In this document: piece by piece, positions 37,695-48,021 of the stretch | Position numbering within the stretch: the stretch's first letter is position 1 | How the letters are laid out: the number at the start of each line of letters is the position of its first letter | Assembly (NCBI RefSeq): GCF_022014595.1 | Contig: NZ_CP091740.1 | Span: 2,468,200-2,532,199 of the forward strand | Direction of reading: 5' to 3' | Source of the DNA: Solitalea lacus | GTDB taxonomy: Bacteria; Bacteroidota; Bacteroidia; Sphingobacteriales; Sphingobacteriaceae | Length of the DNA stretch: 64,000 nt | Made by a program: the position numbers and the translations under genes | The notes under the pieces: generated by a model | Told to the model about the DNA's origin: nothing | Databases searched by the model: none | The model's input: only the letters and a program-made list of their open reading frames with translations

Positions 37695-39119
37695 TTAATG
37701 GGCCTTAATGTATTTTTTCAAGGTGCTTGCCATTTGACGACCACTGTTAATCGCAGTTACAATAAGGTTTGCGCCTTCAATCATGTCACCTGCTGCCCAA
37801 ATTTGAGGATCAGAAGTATGGAAATTATCAACTTTCACATTCCCACGGTTATCTTTTTCAAGGTTTAAATAGTCTACCAATCCTTCGTGTATGGTATGCT
37901 CAAAACCTAAAGAAATTAACAACAAGTCACATGGAATATCGTATTTCTCACCACTGATTTCATAATTACGTTGACCAGATTTGATTTCACCTTCAGGCCA
38001 TTTAATATTTTGAAGTTCCAATGCTTCAACTTTATCACCACCCTTAACAGCAGAAGTTACAACAGAGAATAATCGCTCGCAACCTTCTGCCTGCGAAGAA
38101 GAAGTGGTAAAGGTTTTGGGCCACATAGGCCAAGGGTTGGTCTCATAACGCTCTTCAGGCAAAGGTTTGTGAATCTGAATTTGAGTAACACTTTTAGCTC
38201 CTTGACGAATTGCAGTACCAATACAGTCGGAACCGGTATCTCCACCTCCTAAAACTACAACATGCTTATCTTTAGCGCTAATCTTTACCTCAGGATGCAA
38301 TTGATCACCATGATTTTCTTTGTTTTGTTGAGATAAAAATTCCATGGCAAAATAGATTCCCTTTTTGTCAGCTCCCTTGATATTACCAAGCCCACGAGGC
38401 TTTTCAGCTCCACAACACAAGCAGATATAATCAAATTCAGCTTTCAGGTCGTCAATAGAAATGTTCTCACCAACGTTTGAATTAGTTTTAAAGGTAATCC
38501 CTTCTTCTTCCATCAATGCAATACGGCGATCAATTACCCATTTCTCCAATTTAAAATCAGGAATTCCATAACGTAGTAAGCCTCCTAATCGGTCGTTCTT
38601 TTCAAAAACAGTAACCGTGTGTCCCACTAAATTAAGTTGTTGCGCAGCCGATAATCCCGCAGGACCTGAACCAATTACAGCTATCTTAATTCCAGTTCGA
38701 TAAGGAACCTGATTTGGCTTCACCCATCCTTCTGCAAAAGCTTTCTCTATAATTGATAACTCTATTTGTTTAATGCTGATAGGTTTTTCGACTAATGAGG
38801 CCGTACAAGCCGGTTCACAAGGAGCCGGGCACACCCTGCCTGTAAACTCAGGGAAGTTGTTTGTACTCATTAACGTACCATAAGCGTTTTTCCATTGACC
38901 CTTGTAAACAAAGTCGTTAAACTCAGGAATAAGATTTGAAACCGGACAACCCCAATTACAAAACGGGATTCCGCAACCCATACATCGTGCAGCTTGTGTT
39001 TTTACACGTTGTTCACTTTGTGGCTTTTCAAACTCATTATAGTGTTGAACACGCTCGGTAACCGGCGCTTTCTGCATATCTTCTCTTGGATATTCAATAA
39101 ATCCTGTAGGTTTTCCCAT
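37695..39119 (-). CDS. gltD: glutamate synthase small subunit
   Basis: A 474-residue FAD/NADPH oxidoreductase that feeds electrons to GltB. The N-terminal Fe-S cysteines are in 'RCMGCGIPFCNWGCPVSNLIPEFND' and 'CPAPCEPACTASL'. The FAD-binding GSGPAGLSAAQQL is near 150 and the NADPH-binding GGGDTGSDCIGTA near 290. The C-terminal 'IWAAGDMIEGANLIVTAINSGRQMA' is standard. It lies 81 nt after gltB and shares its terminator. Confidence 0.95.
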   Translation of the reverse strand: MGKPTGFIEYPREDMQKAPVTERVQHYNEFEKPQSEQRVKTQAARCMGCGIPFCNWGCPVSNLIPEFNDFVYKGQWKNAYGTLMSTNNFPEFTGRVCPAPCEPACTASLVEKPISIKQIELSIIEKAFAEGWVKPNQVPYRTGIKIAVIGSGPAGLSAAQQLNLVGHTVTVFEKNDRLGGLLRYGIPDFKLEKWVIDRRIALMEEEGITFKTNSNVGENISIDDLKAEFDYICLCCGAEKPRGLGNIKGADKKGIYFAMEFLSQQNKENHGDQLHPEVKISAKDKHVVVLGGGDTGSDCIGTAIRQGAKSVTQIQIHKPLPEERYETNPWPMWPKTFTTSSSQAEGCERLFSVVTSAVKGGDKVEALELQNIKWPEGEIKSGQRNYEISGEKYDIPCDLLLISLGFEHTIHEGLVDYLNLEKDNRGNVKVDNFHTSDPQIWAAGDMIEGANLIVTAINSGRQMASTLKKYIKAH

Positions 39120-39200
39120 TGTATTTCAGATTTAAGGGTAAAGACATTCGGTCAAATACCCTTATTGTGTTACCTTTTTAAATCACTCGTTTGCAATCAA

Positions 39201-42200
39201 TTATTTGCTTTCAATTGCCTCAGTTTTCCCCACCTGATTACTAAACACAGATGGAGGTAAACTTGCTACTGAAGCTTTTCTTCTGTCGAGCTGAACCTGA
39301 ATCTTACGGTATTCGAAAGGAATTACCATAACAAAATCTTCAACACGGCGAGCCCAGTTATTCAAAATCACTTTGGCTTTAGGACTACCGGTATACTCAT
39401 AGTGCTCTTTGATTAAGTTATATAGCTCTTGCTGACGGGCTTCATCTGTTACCTTTTCAACAGCTACCATACTAAGGTTACAATGCTTCTTAAACGTTCT
39501 ATCCTGATCAAAAACATAAGCTATACCACCGCTCATACCCGCAGCAAAGTTTTTACCTGTTGAGCCAAGCACTACAACAATACCGCCGGTCATATATTCG
39601 CATCCGTGATCTCCCAAGCCTTCAACTACAGCATGAGCCCCGGAGTTACGAACACCAAAGCGCTGTCCAGCCATACCAGAGAAGAATGCTTTACCAGAGG
39701 TTGCGCCATATAAACAAGTGTTCCCAACAATCACATTTTTATGTGGCTCCAATGATGATTTTTGAGGTGGAGCGACAATGATCTTTCCTCCCGATAAACC
39801 TTTTCCTACATAATCATTTGCATCTCCTCTTAGGTTCAAGGTTAATCCAGAAGGTATAAATGCTCCAAAGCTTTGTCCGGCTGTACCTGTAAGATTCAAC
39901 AAGATATGATCCTCAGGTAACCCTTTTGAACCATGACGAAGTGTAATTTCACTTCCCAGCATAGTGCCGAAGGTGCGATAAACATTATATATTTTCTTTT
40001 CAACTACTATTGATTCTTTTCCATCAAGAGCAGTTTTTACCACACCAATCAATTCATTATCAATAGCTTCACCAATTGCATGAACTTGTTTTTTAACATT
40101 TCGGTAAACGTTATCAGCAGAAACAGGTTTAACAAATAGAGGGCTGAAATCCAAACCTTGAGCTTTGTAATGATCCACAGCTTTATGGGTTTTTAAACGC
40201 TGTACTTGGCCTATCATGTCTTCAAACTTGCGATAACCAAGCTTTGCCATAACCTGACGAACTTCTTCTGCGACAAACATTAAATAGTTCTGAACATATT
40301 CCGGCTTTCCATGATACTTGTTTCTAAGGTATTTGTCTTGCGTAGCAATACCTACCGGACATGTGTTTAAATGACACTTTCGCATCATGATACAGCCCGT
40401 GGCAATTAACACTGATGTTGCAAATCCAAACTCTTCTGCACCTAATAATGCACCTATAACCACATCACGTCCGGTTTTTAATTGTCCATCCACCTGCAAA
40501 CGCACTTGACCACGTAGTTTGTTCAACACCAAAGTTTGCTGCGCTTCAGCTAAACCTAATTCCCAAGGCATTCCCGCATGCTTAATTGAAGTCGCAGGAG
40601 AGGCCCCGGTACCACCATCATAGCCAGAAATTGTTATTGAATCAGCCAAAGCCTTAGCAACCCCGGCAGCCACAGTCCCTACACCAGTTGATGAAACCAA
40701 TTTTACACTGATATCAGCCCATCGGTTGGCATTCTTTAAATCGAAGATTAGTTGTGATAAATCCTCAATTGAGTAGATATCGTGATGAGGAGGAGGGGAG
40801 ATCAGTGAAACTCCTGGTATAGTATGACGAAGTTTAGCAATATAATCATCAACCTTAAAGCCGGGAAGTTGACCTCCTTCACCAGGTTTTGCACCTTGAG
40901 CTACTTTTATCTGTAACTCATCTGCATTTACCAAATAATTGGAAGTTACTCCAAATCGTCCTGAGGCCACTTGCTTAATGGCAGAACGACGAAGGTTTCC
41001 ATTGGCATCCGGTTTAAATCTAATCTCATCCTCACCACCTTCACCGGTATTACTTTTACCCCCTAAATTATTCATGGCGATGGCCAATGTCTCATGCGCT
41101 TCGCGTGAAATTGAACCAATTGACATCGCCCCTGAAGTGAAGCGTTTAACAATTTCTTTAGCAGGTTCAACCTCTTCCAACGGAACAGTAGGAAGTTCTG
41201 TTTCATCGATATCAAACAACCCCCTTAAAAAACTTAGCTCTTCAGTGCGATCGTTAACTAGTTTTGCAAATCGGTTATAAATTTCCGGATCATTTTTCCA
41301 TGCAGCCTGTTGCAGTAAGTGAACAGTTTCAGGGTTGTAAGCATGATATTCGCCTTGTTGGCGCCAGTGATATTCTCCACCCGTGGAGAGCTTGTCAAAA
41401 TAGTGCTTTTCAACTTTGTACGCATTTTCATGACGGGTTTTAAGTTCCTGTTCTAATTGTTCTATACCTACACCCCCAATCATTGAGAATGTGCCCTCAA
41501 AGTATTTTTCAATTAAGTCTTGATTAATCCCAATTGCTTCAAAGATTTGCCCACCTTGGTAACTCAATAAGGTTGAAATTCCCATTTTGGCCATAATCTT
41601 CAATAAGCCTTTTTTGAGAGCGCTTATATAATTTTTATGCGCTTTACTTTCATTAATACCCTTTTCCAATTGGCCACTCATTTCCATATCAGTCAATGAT
41701 TCAAATGCCAGATAAGGGTTTACACCACCTGCACCAAACGAAAGCAACAAGGCCAAGTGATGAACTTCGCGCACTTCACCGCTCTCTACTACGATTCCGA
41801 TTTTACCACGCTTATTTACACGTATCAAATAATGATGAACTGCAGAAACAACCAATAAGGTAGGAATTGGTGCATGGGTATGGGAATGATTACGGTCAGA
41901 TAGAATAACCAGACGATATCCTTGATCTACTATTGCTTCAACCTTTTTACACAATTCGTCTAATGCAAATTCTAACGATTGCTCATAAATAGGATAACAA
42001 ACATTCAATACTTTTGATCTGAATCCTCCTGTTTTTAGTTGCTTTAACTGCTCTAATTCATCATTGGTAAACACCGGTTGGTTAATTTCGAGCATTTTAC
42101 AATTAATAGGATTATCTTCAAGCACATTGCTGGCTCCACCGATTGGGATACGCAATGACATCACCAAATCTTCACGAATTGAATCGATTGGAGGGTTGGT

Positions 42201-43778
42201 AACTTGAGCAAACCGCTGTTTAAAGTAATTATATAATAATTTAGGTCGATCTGAAAGTACGGCTAAAGGTGTGTCATTCCCCATTGCATATGTTGCCTCT
42301 TGCCCTTCATCGGCCATTGGCTTCATAAGCATATGCAATTCTTCGTATGTATAACCAAATACGCGCTGTGCTAAACGCAAATTCTCATGGTTTGGTTGAT
42401 TTACATGAGCCGGGGCCGGAAGATCTTTCAACCTGATACGGTGTTCGTCTATCCATTGTTTATATGGAGCTTTTTCTGAAACACGTTTCTTTATTGCCTT
42501 ATCATCAAAAATGTCGCCTGTTGTCGTATCTATTAAAATCATACGGCCAGAACCCAGATTGCCTTTTCGCTTGATTTTATCTTCAGGAATAGGAAGCACA
42601 CCACTTTCAGATGCCATTATGAAATACCCATCATATGTTTCAGTGAAACGAACCGGACGCAAACCATTTCTATCTAAACAAGCTCCAATTTGCAATCCGT
42701 TAGTAAACATCATTGCTGCCGGACCGTCCCATGGTTCCATATTTGAATTGGAATACTCATAAAAACCACGTAAATCAGGGTGAAGCTGATCATCGTTTTC
42801 CCAAGCCTGCGGCATCATCATCATCATTGCATGATCCAAATCCCGTCCGCATTGAATCAATAACTCCAGATAGTTATCAAATGAAGCTGAATCTGAATTT
42901 CCCTTTTGAATCGTTGGAAATAATCGCTCTAAATCATTACCAAACAAACTTGACTCAAGATTTTTCTCACGAGATTTTGCCCAGTTTACGTTTCCTTGTA
43001 ACGTATTGATTTCCCCGTTATGGGCAACATAACGAAACGGCTGCGCCAAACTCCAAGTAGGGAAGGTGTTTGTAGAATAACGCTGGTGAATTAATGCAAG
43101 GGAACTTTCAAACGATTCGTCCCGGAAGTCTGGAAAGTAATCTTCCAATTGCCATGCATTAAACATTCCTTTATAGACAATTACACGAGATGAAAGTGTA
43201 GTAATGTAAAAGAATTTCTTTTGCTGAATATCGCTTGCGGCAATTTTCTTTTCAATTTGCCGGCGGATAAGATATAATTTACGCTCAAAGGCTTCTGAAT
43301 CAACTTCATTCCGCTGAACGAAAAACTGATAAATAGAAGGTTCAAGATGAAGTAAATTTTTAGATAAGCAAGAGTTGTCACAAGGAACCTGTCTCCAACC
43401 TAAAAAGGTTTCCTTTTCTTCAATTACAATTTCTTCAATGATTTTTCTACATGCATTAGCATCATTTTCATCCTGCGGAAGAAAAGTCATGCCTACAGCA
43501 TATTCTTCTTCATCAGGCAATTGAAAATCTGCATTAACTAAAGCCTTTTTGAAGAAATTATGAGGAAGTTGAGTTAAAATACCTGCTCCATCACCTGCAT
43601 ATGGATCTTCACCTGAAGCCCCGCGATGTTGCAAGTTTTTAAGAATCTGTAAACCGTTATAAACGATTTCATGAGAACGTTCACCGTTCTTTTGTACGAT
43701 ACAGCCAACTCCGCAAGCATCCTTTTCATGTGCAGGGTCGTACAAGCCCTGCTTCTCTGGTAATCCGTGGTTGATCAT
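39201..43778 (-). CDS. gltB: glutamate synthase large subunit
   Basis: A 1525-residue enzyme that makes two glutamates from glutamine and 2-oxoglutarate. The N-terminal type II glutamine amidotransferase has its nucleophile at Cys22 (KDACGVGC); the first 21 residues are the usual propeptide. A central domain follows, then the FMN-binding synthase domain (about 840-1210, with 'GGEDEIRF' and 'ISGYDGGTGASP'). The 3Fe-4S cysteines are in 'CIMMRKCHLNTCPVG'. The C-terminal beta-helix GXGXG domain runs about 1260-1500. With GltD it forms the main ammonia-assimilation route with glutamine synthetase. Confidence 0.96.
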   Translation of the reverse strand: MINHGLPEKQGLYDPAHEKDACGVGCIVQKNGERSHEIVYNGLQILKNLQHRGASGEDPYAGDGAGILTQLPHNFFKKALVNADFQLPDEEEYAVGMTFLPQDENDANACRKIIEEIVIEEKETFLGWRQVPCDNSCLSKNLLHLEPSIYQFFVQRNEVDSEAFERKLYLIRRQIEKKIAASDIQQKKFFYITTLSSRVIVYKGMFNAWQLEDYFPDFRDESFESSLALIHQRYSTNTFPTWSLAQPFRYVAHNGEINTLQGNVNWAKSREKNLESSLFGNDLERLFPTIQKGNSDSASFDNYLELLIQCGRDLDHAMMMMMPQAWENDDQLHPDLRGFYEYSNSNMEPWDGPAAMMFTNGLQIGACLDRNGLRPVRFTETYDGYFIMASESGVLPIPEDKIKRKGNLGSGRMILIDTTTGDIFDDKAIKKRVSEKAPYKQWIDEHRIRLKDLPAPAHVNQPNHENLRLAQRVFGYTYEELHMLMKPMADEGQEATYAMGNDTPLAVLSDRPKLLYNYFKQRFAQVTNPPIDSIREDLVMSLRIPIGGASNVLEDNPINCKMLEINQPVFTNDELEQLKQLKTGGFRSKVLNVCYPIYEQSLEFALDELCKKVEAIVDQGYRLVILSDRNHSHTHAPIPTLLVVSAVHHYLIRVNKRGKIGIVVESGEVREVHHLALLLSFGAGGVNPYLAFESLTDMEMSGQLEKGINESKAHKNYISALKKGLLKIMAKMGISTLLSYQGGQIFEAIGINQDLIEKYFEGTFSMIGGVGIEQLEQELKTRHENAYKVEKHYFDKLSTGGEYHWRQQGEYHAYNPETVHLLQQAAWKNDPEIYNRFAKLVNDRTEELSFLRGLFDIDETELPTVPLEEVEPAKEIVKRFTSGAMSIGSISREAHETLAIAMNNLGGKSNTGEGGEDEIRFKPDANGNLRRSAIKQVASGRFGVTSNYLVNADELQIKVAQGAKPGEGGQLPGFKVDDYIAKLRHTIPGVSLISPPPHHDIYSIEDLSQLIFDLKNANRWADISVKLVSSTGVGTVAAGVAKALADSITISGYDGGTGASPATSIKHAGMPWELGLAEAQQTLVLNKLRGQVRLQVDGQLKTGRDVVIGALLGAEEFGFATSVLIATGCIMMRKCHLNTCPVGIATQDKYLRNKYHGKPEYVQNYLMFVAEEVRQVMAKLGYRKFEDMIGQVQRLKTHKAVDHYKAQGLDFSPLFVKPVSADNVYRNVKKQVHAIGEAIDNELIGVVKTALDGKESIVVEKKIYNVYRTFGTMLGSEITLRHGSKGLPEDHILLNLTGTAGQSFGAFIPSGLTLNLRGDANDYVGKGLSGGKIIVAPPQKSSLEPHKNVIVGNTCLYGATSGKAFFSGMAGQRFGVRNSGAHAVVEGLGDHGCEYMTGGIVVVLGSTGKNFAAGMSGGIAYVFDQDRTFKKHCNLSMVAVEKVTDEARQQELYNLIKEHYEYTGSPKAKVILNNWARRVEDFVMVIPFEYRKIQVQLDRRKASVASLPPSVFSNQVGKTEAIESK

Positions 43779-44007
43779 TCTGGGTTCTCCTAACTTACTT
43801 TACTTAATCTTGTATGAGAACTCCACAAGGGTATTGAAAAATTGGTTCCTAAAAATAGGAATGTTTATTATTATTTCAAAATACTATACATAAAATTAGT
43901 TAATTTATAAAAATTATAGCATTAACAAATTTTATTGTCAATCGTATGCGTGAAACTCAGCATATATATTGCAAATTAATATAAAGCCAGAATATAATTT
44001 TAAAAAT

Positions 44008-44037
44008 AAAGCCAAGTTGAAATTTTCAACCTGGCTT
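44008..44037 (-). terminator. terminator of the hydroxyacyl-CoA dehydrogenase gene
   Basis: Arms 44008-44021 and 44024-44037 pair with one position that is G-U only on the minus strand. The minus-strand tail is TTTATTTTTAAAATT. The remaining gltB upstream region (43779-44007) holds no recognisable promoter motif. Confidence 0.7.
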
Positions 44038-44093
44038 TGTGTGTTATAAAAAATTTTATTTCAATCAAAATAATATAAAAAGAAGCAAATATT

Positions 44094-44993
44094 TTACATT
44101 TTAAATTTTGATGAAACTTCCAATTCTTTGCTACCGGCCGTATATTTATAAAAGCCTTCACCTGTCTTCATTCCTTTGTAACCAGCTGTTACCATATTAA
44201 CTAATAATGGACATGGAGCATATTTAGGATTACCAAAACCTTCATGTAATACATTTAATATTGACAGACACACATCAAGTCCAATAAAATCGGCTAATTG
44301 AAGTGGACCCATTGGGTGAGCCATACCCAATTTCATTACTGTGTCAATTTCTTCAACCCCTGCTACACTTTCGTACAAGGAGTAAATAGCTTCATTGATC
44401 ATGGGCATTAAAATGCGGTTTGCAACAAAACCCGGATAATCGTTTACCTCTGTAGGAATCTTACCGAGCTTTTTGGAAAGTTCCATAGTCAAACTAGCCA
44501 CTTCATCACTTGTTGCATATCCCCGGATTACCTCTACCAGTTTCATAATCGGCACCGGATTCATAAAATGCATACCGATTACCTTGTCAGCTTTTGATGT
44601 TACAGAAGCAATTTTGGTTATAGAGATAGATGACGTGTTTGTTGCTAAAATGGTTTGATCAGTTGTAAATGAATCAAGGTCTTTAAATATCTTTAGTTTT
44701 AGGTCGATATTTTCCGTTGCGGCTTCAACCACCAAGTCAACATTGGCTACCCCTGCCTTCATATCTGTGAAAGTAGTAATATTTGACAATGTGGCAAGCT
44801 TCTCTTGTTCGGTCAAGGTTCCCTTTGCAACTTGGCGTTCCAGATTTTTGCCAATAGTATTCAATCCAAGATCAAGTGCATCCTGAGAAATATCTATTAA
44901 TGAAACTTTAAAGCCAAACTGGGCAAAAGTGTGAGCTATACCGTTTCCCATGGTTCCAGAACCAATTACGGCAACATTTTGAATTGTAGTCAT
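44094..44993 (-). CDS. 3-hydroxybutyryl-CoA dehydrogenase
   Basis: A 299-residue short 3-hydroxyacyl-CoA dehydrogenase. The NAD-binding GSGTMGNGIAHTFAQFGF is at residues 11-28. The catalytic His lies in 'MHFMNPVPIMKLVEVI', and the C-terminal helical dimerisation domain (about 188-285) includes 'HPMGPLQLADFIGLDV'. It oxidises or forms 3-hydroxyacyl-CoA in fatty acid or butanoate metabolism. It is not next to thiolase or crotonase genes, so the pathway is open. Confidence 0.88.
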   Translation of the reverse strand: MTTIQNVAVIGSGTMGNGIAHTFAQFGFKVSLIDISQDALDLGLNTIGKNLERQVAKGTLTEQEKLATLSNITTFTDMKAGVANVDLVVEAATENIDLKLKIFKDLDSFTTDQTILATNTSSISITKIASVTSKADKVIGMHFMNPVPIMKLVEVIRGYATSDEVASLTMELSKKLGKIPTEVNDYPGFVANRILMPMINEAIYSLYESVAGVEEIDTVMKLGMAHPMGPLQLADFIGLDVCLSILNVLHEGFGNPKYAPCPLLVNMVTAGYKGMKTGEGFYKYTAGSKELEVSSKFKM

Positions 44994-45066
44994 ATAGGTT
45001 ATTGATTATTATATATAATGAGGTTGTTTAATTATTATCTGATTAGGATAAATAAAAACCACGGGC

Positions 45067-45074
45067 TAAATTTG
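45067..45074 (+). promoter_or_regulatory. -7 box of the ferritin gene
   Basis: TAAATTTG is an exact TAnnTTTG match. The implied start near 45081 gives an 11-nt leader to the ATG at 45092. No -33 element is obvious. Confidence 0.5.
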
Positions 45075-45091
45075 ATAAAAATTGATGAATT

Positions 45092-45607
45092 ATGATTAGT
45101 AAAAACATGGAAAACATGCTCAATGAGCAAATCAATGCCGAACTGTTTTCAGCAAATCTATACCTTTCAATATGTTCTTATTTCCAAGACCAAGATTTGG
45201 ACGGCTTTGCCAATTACTTTCGGGTACAGTCAAAAGAGGAATTGTTTCATGCAAGCAAACAATTTGATTATATCCATGCGGTGGGCGGTAAAGTAACTAT
45301 GAAAGCAATTGAAGCTCCAGAAACCGAATTTAAATCAATTATCCACACTTTTGAAGTTACCCTGACTCACGAGAAAAAAGTAACAAAAAGCATCAACAAC
45401 CTGGTAAAGCTGGCCTTATCAGAAAATGATTTTGCCACTCACAACTTTTTGCAATGGTTTATCGCCGAACAAGTAGAAGAAGAAGCATCAATCACCAACA
45501 TTTTAAAGAAACTTGAGATGATTGGTGGTAACAGCTCTGCCTTGTACTTATTAAATACAGAACTTGGCCAGCGTACATTTACTGAACCAAAGACAAATTT
45601 AAAATAA
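45092..45607 (+). CDS. ftnA: non-heme ferritin
   Basis: A 171-residue four-helix bundle iron-storage protein. Ferroxidase-site residues fit the FtnA pattern: Glu in 'EQINAELFSANLYLSICSYF', the E-x-x-H pair in 'SKEELFHASKQFDYIHAVGGKV', Glu in 'EVTLTHEKKVTKSINNLV', and 'WFIAEQVEEEASI'. The residues that bind heme in bacterioferritin are not evident. It oxidises and stores iron in the cytoplasm. It is a single gene with a typical -7 box upstream. Confidence 0.92.
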   Translation: MISKNMENMLNEQINAELFSANLYLSICSYFQDQDLDGFANYFRVQSKEELFHASKQFDYIHAVGGKVTMKAIEAPETEFKSIIHTFEVTLTHEKKVTKSINNLVKLALSENDFATHNFLQWFIAEQVEEEASITNILKKLEMIGGNSSALYLLNTELGQRTFTEPKTNLK

Positions 45608-45690
45608 GAGCGATTTCAATTGCTCTTTATTTTTATAATAACAAATCCAATCATTTCGTTTTTCGGTTTTCCCCCTCCATTTTCTTTTTA

Positions 45691-45698
45691 TATCTTTG
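45691..45698 (+). promoter_or_regulatory. -7 box of purL
   Basis: TATCTTTG followed by CG matches the Bacteroidota -7 consensus exactly. It implies transcription from about 45705. That rules out the long in-frame upstream start and supports the TTG at 45728. The upstream -33 region is only T-rich. Confidence 0.6.
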
Positions 45699-45727
45699 CG
45701 CTTTCATTCAAAAAAACCACTGTAACA

Positions 45728-47953
45728 TTGGAACATCTGGAGTTAACCACTGTTGAAACGGCAAAAGATCTTGGACTTTTGCCTGAAGAATTTGATAAAA
45801 TCAAAGAAATTTTAGGACGCACCCCTAACTTTAACGAACTGAGCATTTTTGCCGTAATGTGGAGTGAGCACTGTTCGTACAAAAATTCAATCGTTTGGTT
45901 GAAAACCTTACCAAAAGAAGGTCCACGTATGTTGGCCAAAGCAGGTGAGGAGAATGCCGGATTAGTTGATATAGGTGACGGCTTGGCTTGCTGTTTTAAA
46001 ATTGAATCTCATAACCACCCATCAGCCTTAGAACCTTATCAAGGTGCGGCTACCGGTGTTGGTGGTATTAACCGTGATATTTTTACTATGGGCGCCCGTC
46101 CGGTTGCTCAATTAAACTCATTACGTTTTGGCGATATTAACCTTGACCGTACCAAATGGCTTGTAAAAGGCGTTGTTAAAGGTATCGGCGATTATGGAAA
46201 TGCTTTTGGTATCCCTACCGTTGGCGGTGAAGTTTTCTTTGATGAGAGCTTTAACGTAAATCCATTGGTTAATGCCATGTCAGCTGGTATTGTTAAAGTA
46301 GGAGAAACTGTTTCTGCAACATCTCACGGTGTTGGCAACCCTGTGTATATTGTAGGTTCTGCTACCGGTAAAGATGGCATTCACGGAGCGGCTTTTGCCT
46401 CTAAAGATATCACCGAAGATTCGGTAAATGACTTACCATCGGTTCAGGTTGGAGACCCATTCCAGGAAAAACTCTTATTGGAAGCTACGCTTGAAGTAAT
46501 TCAATCAGGAGCGGTTGTAGGAATGCAAGACATGGGTGCTGCAGGTATCATCTGTTCAAACTCAGAAATGTCAGCTAAAGGCGAACACGGTATGCGCATC
46601 GATTTGGATAAAGTACCAACTCGCCAGGAAAACATGAAGCCATGGGAAATCCTGCTTTCAGAATCACAAGAGCGTATGCTTATTGTGGTAGAAAAAGGCA
46701 AAGAAGCGATTGTTGAAGCTATCTTTGATAAATGGGATTTGAATTGTGCTATTATCGGTGAAGTAACCAACACCAAACGCTTGCATTACTATATGCACGG
46801 TACCTTGGTTGCAGATGTTCCAGCCGAAGACCTAGTATTAGGTGGTGGAGCTCCTGTATATCACCGCGAATTCCGTGAACCAGCATACATGGCTGAGCAC
46901 AAGTCCTTTAAGATTGAAGATATTAAGCAACCTGAGAATTTAAAAGAAGTTGCTGAACATTTAATTTCACATCCAAATATTGCTTCAAAACGTTGGGTGT
47001 ACAATCAATATGATTCAACAGTTGGTACTCTAAATATGACAACCAACCGTCCAAGCGATGCAGGTGTGGTTGATGTTCGTGGTACAGACAAAGCCTTGGC
47101 ATTAACAGTAGATTGTAACTCTCGTTACGTTTACGCTGACCCTGAAGAAGGCTGCGCTATCGCTGTTGCGGAAGCGGCCCGTAACATTGTTTGTGCAGGT
47201 GGTGAACCTGTTGCAATTACCAATTGTTTGAACTTCGGTAACCCGTATATTCCTGAGGTTTATTGGCAGTTTGTTAGTGCTATTAAAGGTATGGGGAAAG
47301 CTTGTACCAAGTTCGAAACTCCTGTTACTGGCGGTAACGTAAGTTTCTACAACCAGTCAAGCGATGAAGGACCTGTATTCCCTACACCAACTATTGGTAT
47401 GTTGGGTATATTGGATAATAAAAAGTCCTTAACTACTTTAGATTTCAAAAACGAAGGTGATTTAATTTACCTTGTTGGTGAATCTAAAAATGACATTGCA
47501 GCTTCACAATACTTGGCGTCGTATCATAATATTGAGAAATATCCTGCTCCGTATTTTGATTTGGAAAAAGAATATGATATGCACCAAGCCATTAAAGGTT
47601 TAATTAAAGAAGAATTAATTGCTTCTGCACATGATGTTGCGGACGGTGGTTTATTTATCGCTTTATTTGAATCGGCTATGCACAAAGGCTTCGGTTTTGA
47701 AATTGAATCTGATGAAAGCGTGCGTAAGGATGCTTTCTTATTCGGAGAAGCTCAAGGCCGTGTTGTGGTATCAGTAAAACCTGAATTACAAGAACAATTC
47801 ATAGAGTTCATGTCAACCAGCGGTGTTGAATTTAGCTTATTAGGTAAAGTAAATGAAAACCCTGAAATGCTTATTGATGGTGAATCATTTGGGGCTGTAC
47901 CAGCGACTAAACATGTTTATGATAATGTTTTACATAGCTATTTAGGCGAATAA
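45728..47953 (+). CDS. purL: phosphoribosylformylglycinamidine synthase subunit PurL
   Basis: A 741-residue ATP-dependent synthase of the small (PurLQS) type, acting at the fourth step of purine synthesis. Family motifs include 'MWSEHCSYKNS' near the N-terminus, 'KIESHNHPSALEPYQGAATGVGGI' and 'SGAVVGMQDMGAAGI', plus the second-half repeats 'AVAEAARNIVCAGGEP' and 'HDVADGGL'. I chose TTG 45728 (reading LEHLELTTVETAK). The resulting length is close to B. subtilis PurL, and a promoter lies within the longer ORF that begins at 45620. purQ and purS are not nearby. Confidence 0.93.
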   Translation: MEHLELTTVETAKDLGLLPEEFDKIKEILGRTPNFNELSIFAVMWSEHCSYKNSIVWLKTLPKEGPRMLAKAGEENAGLVDIGDGLACCFKIESHNHPSALEPYQGAATGVGGINRDIFTMGARPVAQLNSLRFGDINLDRTKWLVKGVVKGIGDYGNAFGIPTVGGEVFFDESFNVNPLVNAMSAGIVKVGETVSATSHGVGNPVYIVGSATGKDGIHGAAFASKDITEDSVNDLPSVQVGDPFQEKLLLEATLEVIQSGAVVGMQDMGAAGIICSNSEMSAKGEHGMRIDLDKVPTRQENMKPWEILLSESQERMLIVVEKGKEAIVEAIFDKWDLNCAIIGEVTNTKRLHYYMHGTLVADVPAEDLVLGGGAPVYHREFREPAYMAEHKSFKIEDIKQPENLKEVAEHLISHPNIASKRWVYNQYDSTVGTLNMTTNRPSDAGVVDVRGTDKALALTVDCNSRYVYADPEEGCAIAVAEAARNIVCAGGEPVAITNCLNFGNPYIPEVYWQFVSAIKGMGKACTKFETPVTGGNVSFYNQSSDEGPVFPTPTIGMLGILDNKKSLTTLDFKNEGDLIYLVGESKNDIAASQYLASYHNIEKYPAPYFDLEKEYDMHQAIKGLIKEELIASAHDVADGGLFIALFESAMHKGFGFEIESDESVRKDAFLFGEAQGRVVVSVKPELQEQFIEFMSTSGVEFSLLGKVNENPEMLIDGESFGAVPATKHVYDNVLHSYLGE

Positions 47954-47980
47954 CCTCAAAACATTAATATTATTTAATGA

Positions 47981-48007
47981 AAAAGCCTCGTTTATCGAGG
48001 CTTTTTT
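47981..48007 (+). terminator. terminator of purL
   Basis: AAAAGCCTCG (47981-47990) pairs with CGAGGCTTTT (47996-48005) around TTTAT, and T residues continue. It lies 27 nt after the purL stop. Confidence 0.9.
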
Positions 48008-48021
48008 CTTAAAATAGGTTC

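Noticed and set aside
39560-43381. Several antisense ORFs of 60-113 codons within gltB
   Set aside because: They mirror codon bias of the real gene, lack family motifs and have no promoters.
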